37,231 bases of DNA from UBA5336 sp038522375 (lineage in GTDB: Bacteria; Pseudomonadota; Alphaproteobacteria; Caulobacterales; Hyphomonadaceae). Position numbers and translations under genes: made by a program. The stretch lies in the NCBI GenBank assembly GCA_038522375.1, contig JBCBKE010000026.1, forward strand, positions 1-37,231, written 5' to 3'. The notes beneath the pieces are model-generated. The model saw only the letters and a program-made list of their open reading frames with translations. It searched no databases and was not told the DNA's origin. Positions 34,196-37,231 of the stretch are shown here, piece after piece; position 1 is the stretch's first letter, and the number at the start of each line of letters is the position of its first letter.

Positions 34196-34226
34196 GCGCA
34201 ATTGTAGACATTCGGCTAAATTGCGC
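34196..34226. promoter_or_regulatory. 8-bp inverted repeat upstream of the methyltransferase
   Basis: gcgcaatt (34196-34203) and its exact reverse complement aattgcgc (34219-34226) flank 15 bases. The repeat ends 15 bases before the methyltransferase ATG and partly precedes its ribosome binding site, so it could be an operator or an RNA hairpin that modulates translation. The rest of the 213-bp gap contains AT-rich sequence near 34046-34060 that could form part of a divergent promoter. Confidence 0.45.
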
Positions 34227-34241
34227 ATGAAGGGGACCCCC

Positions 34242-34922
34242 ATGTTGAATGAGATCAAAAAGGCGGTGAAGCGGGCAGCACCGAATGCCTTCCTCGCTCC
34301 TCAAGGCCCGGAAGGGATCGCCAAGAGCGGGCATCGAAAATATGTTGGCGGCCTCTGGGAGGAGATGGGACAACACCAGCTCGACTTCCTCATCTCCCGG
34401 GGAATGGAACCCCAGCACCGGCTGCTCGATGTGGCCTGCGGATCGCTCAGGCTAGGGGTGGTTGCCATCCCCTATCTCAATGCCGGGCACTACCTGGGCA
34501 TCGAGAAAGAGGAAATGCTGATCGAAGCTGGGCTGAAAGAAGAACTCCCCAAGGGATTGGCGGACGAGAAATCGCCGAAATTTGTCATTTCCTCTGAATT
34601 CGAATTCTCGAAATTTGGCGTTCAAGCCGATTACGGGATCGCCCAATCGCTATTCAGCCATTTGACGCCAGAGGTCATCGATTTATGTTTCGAGCGACTA
34701 TTGCCGGCTATGGCGCCAGGCGGAAAATTCTATGGAACCTATTTCCGGTCGGACGGAACTTTCAAAAACCCCAGGGTTTCCCATGACCACGGCATTTTCA
34801 AGTATACCGAGGATGAGATGATCGGTTTCGGAACCCGTGCCGGCTTTGAGACGACTTATATCGGCGACTGGGGACACCCCAGAAATCAGGTCGTGACGGA
34901 GTACCGGCGTCCGCTGGCATAG
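34242..34922 (+). CDS. Class I SAM-dependent methyltransferase
   Basis: 226 residues from the ATG at 34242, preceded by aagggg six bases upstream; a TTG at 34221 and an ATG at 34227 are in frame but less well placed. Motif I LLDVACGSLRLG (61-72) and the acidic GIE after strand two (86-88) bind SAM. GIAQSLFSHLTPEVI and PGGKFYGTYFRS correspond to motifs II/III. The N-terminal YVGGLWEEMGQHQLDFL recalls methyltransferases of polysaccharide loci. The acceptor is likely a sugar hydroxyl, inferred from context only. A hairpin terminator follows 46 bp later. Confidence 0.9.
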   Translation: MLNEIKKAVKRAAPNAFLAPQGPEGIAKSGHRKYVGGLWEEMGQHQLDFLISRGMEPQHRLLDVACGSLRLGVVAIPYLNAGHYLGIEKEEMLIEAGLKEELPKGLADEKSPKFVISSEFEFSKFGVQADYGIAQSLFSHLTPEVIDLCFERLLPAMAPGGKFYGTYFRSDGTFKNPRVSHDHGIFKYTEDEMIGFGTRAGFETTYIGDWGHPRNQVVTEYRRPLA

Positions 34923-34968
34923 CCCCCGAAGTCTGACTGAACCCGGAGGCCAGCCTTCCCCCTCTCAT

Positions 34969-34995
34969 GCCCCGCTGTCAAACAGCGGGGCTTTT
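34969..34995 (+). terminator. Rho-independent terminator between convergent genes
   Basis: A perfect 9-bp GC-rich stem, gccccgctg (34969-34977) with cagcggggc (34983-34991), has a five-base loop and is followed by tttt. It ends the methyltransferase transcript. The inverted orientation has no comparable A/T run on the other side, so it acts mainly on the plus strand. Confidence 0.88.
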
Positions 34996-35031
34996 GCGTC
35001 TTGGCCTGGCGTTCGCGGCGTCGCGCTTTCG

Positions 35032-36498
35032 TCAATTGTTGAAAACGCCGAGGTAGAAGAGTTTTCGCCGCGAAGCGATTGCGAGAACGGCAAGACCGAG
35101 CGCCCCCCCAAACAGCACTGACAAGATAAGCGCTGACCTGTCACCCATGGCCGACGAGAACATCGCCTGCGTGAAGAACAGTGCTGCGCCATAGGCGACA
35201 ACCAGCAGACAGCCCTCGACCACATGCCTGGCTGCCGATAGCCGGTCGACGGGCTCCATACGGGTCACAAGCCGAAACCCTGCGATGGTGGCAGCCAGTG
35301 TCAAAACGGCTTGGGTCCAGGACAGGACCATCATGCCGAAGGGGGCGCTGATGAGGACGCCAACGACCATCGCGCCGGCGACGACACCATGGAAGCCCAT
35401 GGAGAGACCGGTCCGGCCCTTGGCTGCCAGGAACGGTTCGATGAAAATCAGGCCAGTGCTGAATACAGCCTTCGTTGCGAACGCCACGGCAACCACCGTG
35501 GCGGGGAGGTATTCGGGCCGGAAGAACAGCTCAATCGCCGGCTGGACGAAGACGATGATCGCCGCTGACCCACATCCGACAAGCACTAGCGCCGTGGACC
35601 AGAACCGCTCGAATGACGGCGCTAGGGGTTTGTCCTGGCGGGCCTCTGCTCCAAACCGTGCCAGGGCGAACTGAACGACTGGCTGTATCACAACATCCAT
35701 GCTGGCCGTTGCGAGGCGGACGCCAAAGCGATAGATGCCCGCCTCCGCCGTTGTCATGAAAGTTCCGAGCAGAATATCGCCGGCATAAAGCGACAGGAAT
35801 TTCAGCAACCTTGATCCGTATACACCGGAGGCATACCGCATGGTGGTGAGACCGTCCTTCACTGACGCCTTGAAACCGGGCCAGCGTTTCAGGACGGAAA
35901 AGAACAGGAGCGCCCCCAGAATGGCGCGCAGATAGCGAAACGCGACCAGCGCAAACACCGATTGCCAGCTCAAGAGGAGGATGATGCCACCGATCAGGGC
36001 CAGCATATTCTGGATCAACATGACATTGTAGAAGCTCTGGAGCCGCTGTTGGCGCATGAAAACAGCCGACGCCCAAGCGACCGCTGCGGCCACCGGCTGG
36101 GGAAATGCCAGCCAACGGACCACCTCGCCGACCTGGCTGTTGTTGAACAGCATCGACACAAGCGGTGAGATGGCGAGCAGTATGATGGCGCCGCCACCTG
36201 AAATGGCCATCAACAGCCAAAAGGCCGTGTCCAGTATTCGGGGTTCGTCCCCTTTGGCGGTGACGATATAATGGTAGATGCCAGAATACGTCAGTGTCTG
36301 TAGCAACATCACGAAGATGATTGCCAGGGTATAGACCCCATACTCAGCGGGTGACAGGACCCCCGCAGCCAGGATCAGAAGGATGAGGGATGCGACCTGT
36401 TGGGACGCCCTCGCCACTGTTGCCGTCATTGCTGCAAGCGCGCCAGGATTCACTTTCGCGCGATCCGCCGTGTAACTGATCAAGCGGTTCAACAGCAC
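35032..36498 (-). CDS. Wzx-type polysaccharide flippase (oligosaccharide flippase family)
   Basis: 488 residues with about 12-14 hydrophobic segments spread over the whole length. The N-terminal ATVARASQQVASLILLILAAGVLSPAEYGVYTLAIIFVMLL is the classic MATE-like Wzx/RfbX opening (x-x-x-P-x-E-Y-G-x-Y). Such proteins move lipid-linked repeat units from the cytoplasmic to the periplasmic face of the inner membrane. It fits a Wzx/Wzy pathway with the Wzc-type kinase at 13208. It is transcribed against most EPS genes and its promoter should lie in the region 36499-36993, shared with the plus-strand gene at 36994. Confidence 0.92.
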   Translation of the reverse strand: MLLNRLISYTADRAKVNPGALAAMTATVARASQQVASLILLILAAGVLSPAEYGVYTLAIIFVMLLQTLTYSGIYHYIVTAKGDEPRILDTAFWLLMAISGGGAIILLAISPLVSMLFNNSQVGEVVRWLAFPQPVAAAVAWASAVFMRQQRLQSFYNVMLIQNMLALIGGIILLLSWQSVFALVAFRYLRAILGALLFFSVLKRWPGFKASVKDGLTTMRYASGVYGSRLLKFLSLYAGDILLGTFMTTAEAGIYRFGVRLATASMDVVIQPVVQFALARFGAEARQDKPLAPSFERFWSTALVLVGCGSAAIIVFVQPAIELFFRPEYLPATVVAVAFATKAVFSTGLIFIEPFLAAKGRTGLSMGFHGVVAGAMVVGVLISAPFGMMVLSWTQAVLTLAATIAGFRLVTRMEPVDRLSAARHVVEGCLLVVAYGAALFFTQAMFSSAMGDRSALILSVLFGGALGLAVLAIASRRKLFYLGVFNN

Positions 36499-36993
36499 AA
36501 TTCGGTTTCTCCCGGGTCAGGCGCCGGTGTCCTTCCGCGTCTCACCCCAGCTTTCTCTATCGTCCTTGCAGAGACGATCAATGTGTTTCGTGTGGCTGGC
36601 GACCGGACCGGTCTCCTACCGGGCGAGCTGGCCTTCCATCCGGCGCCGGTTTGCAGGGAGCTGTCTCGTCGCCGGGGGCCGACCCACCACGCCAACGACA
36701 TCGCGTTGTGGCCATGCCTGCGCACCATCGCCCCTCCCCGTGACAGCAAGAACCACGCCGGGCGCGCTTGAACCGCGAACCTCCCGCGCCGGGCGAATGC
36801 GGTCGCGTGGCGAGGGCGTCCGATGGTAGAGCGACATTGATCTTGCGTCTCGCCCGATCAGGCACGGCACTTGAACGGGGATGACGGGGCGCGGCCCGCT
36901 TTGGGTTCCGGTTGCACCGCCGACCCGGTCGTCAGCGCGGCGAGCCGAAGACGCGGTGCACGGAGACGTGTCCGGGAAAGAGGAATAGGCGAC
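36499..36993. other. Intergenic region between divergent flippase and pyruvyl-transferase-like genes
   Basis: 495 bp without a convincing gene. Open frames on both strands have Arg/Pro/Gly-rich translations with no domain. The GC content stays high, unlike the other long intergenic regions of this locus. I see no inverted repeat, terminator or clear promoter; promoters for both flanking genes must lie here. Confidence 0.5.
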
Positions 36994-37231
36994 GTGAAGC
37001 TCTGCATCTTCAATGTGAAGTACTCGCCGAACCTTGGCGACGGCGTCATTGCTGACTGTCTCGAAGCCGCGCTGCGCCGTCACCTTCCCGGTGCGGACAT
37101 TCAGAGTTGCGATCTCGCTGGACGAACCGCATTCGGTGAGGGATTGAACCGGTCCCGCGCGTTGGCCATGCGGACGCTCGACATGACGCCGGGGCCGCTC
37201 CGCAGCAGGGTCGAAACCGCCAGTTTGCGGA
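36994..37231 (+). CDS. Polysaccharide pyruvyl transferase family protein, 5' part only
   Basis: The window ends inside this gene; 79 codons are visible. It starts at GTG 36994 with agagga about nine bases upstream. The translation begins MKLCIFNVKYSPNLGDGVIADCLEAALRR in two stretches: N-V-K-Y-S-P-N-L-G-D-G-V-I-A-x-x-L is the N-terminal strand-loop of PF04230 polysaccharide pyruvyl transferases (usually N-x-G-D-x-x-I). The family transfers ketal-linked pyruvate from phosphoenolpyruvate to sugars, giving a negative charge. Assignment rests only on this motif and the locus, so the full gene beyond the edge is needed. Confidence 0.65.
   Translation, partial: MKLCIFNVKYSPNLGDGVIADCLEAALRRHLPGADIQSCDLAGRTAFGEGLNRSRALAMRTLDMTPGPLRSRVETASLR

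Overview
The window reads as chromosomal DNA of a GC-rich, Gram-negative alphaproteobacterium, most likely a marine or aquatic relative of Hyphomonas/Maricaulis. The grounds are GyrB and AccA of alphaproteobacterial type, high GC, a bacterial type A RNase P RNA, lipobox-bearing lipoproteins, and an exopolysaccharide (EPS) locus with two sulfotransferases. The genus is an inference from general character; no alignment was run.

Left part (1-12.9 kb), housekeeping and accessory genes. The first kilobase has no convincing gene but holds a 97-bp tandem repeat and a long inverted repeat. It is followed by an AT-rich membrane-protein gene that looks acquired. Next is a RAYT (REP-associated tyrosine transposase) gene flanked on each side by an inverted pair of REP hairpins. 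On the minus strand follow gyrB, a short-chain dehydrogenase, a small AT-rich lipoprotein, a cyclase-family lipoprotein with an altered metal motif, accA, a GNAT acetyltransferase and a SnoaL-like protein. A plus-strand pair (EamA transporter and AmpD-like amidase) converges on a YihY-family membrane protein. The RNase P RNA gene rnpB follows, closed by a 13-bp P1 helix, with a 54-bp tandem repeat directly downstream.

Right part (13.2 kb to the end), one large surface-polysaccharide locus. It has a Wzc/ExoP-type chain-length tyrosine kinase, two GT4 and one GT2 glycosyltransferases, two sulfotransferases and two membrane acyltransferases. It also has a formyltransferase-like/beta-propeller protein, a clan GH-A lipoprotein glycosidase, a UDP-galactopyranose-mutase-like flavoprotein, a methyltransferase, a Wzx-type flippase and the start of a pyruvyl-transferase-like gene cut by the window edge. 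Together they predict a heteropolysaccharide made on a lipid carrier, flipped and polymerised Wzx/Wzy style, and decorated with sulfate, acyl and perhaps pyruvyl groups. No Wza porin, Wzy polymerase or initiating sugar-phosphate transferase is visible, so the locus probably continues beyond the right edge.

The most unusual part is a tightly packed block at 18.7-23.6 kb, behind a 969-bp comparatively AT-rich intergenic region. It encodes a PhyH-like Fe(II) dioxygenase, an RraA/HMG-aldolase-like protein, a cyanophycin-synthetase-like ATP-grasp enzyme, a second ATP-grasp ligase and an Ldh_2-family dehydrogenase. The last four genes overlap by a few bases. They look like a small-molecule pathway (make or modify a hydroxy/keto or amino acid, then ligate it through amide bonds) embedded in an EPS locus. 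I know of no described system with this set, and it is the main candidate for something new.
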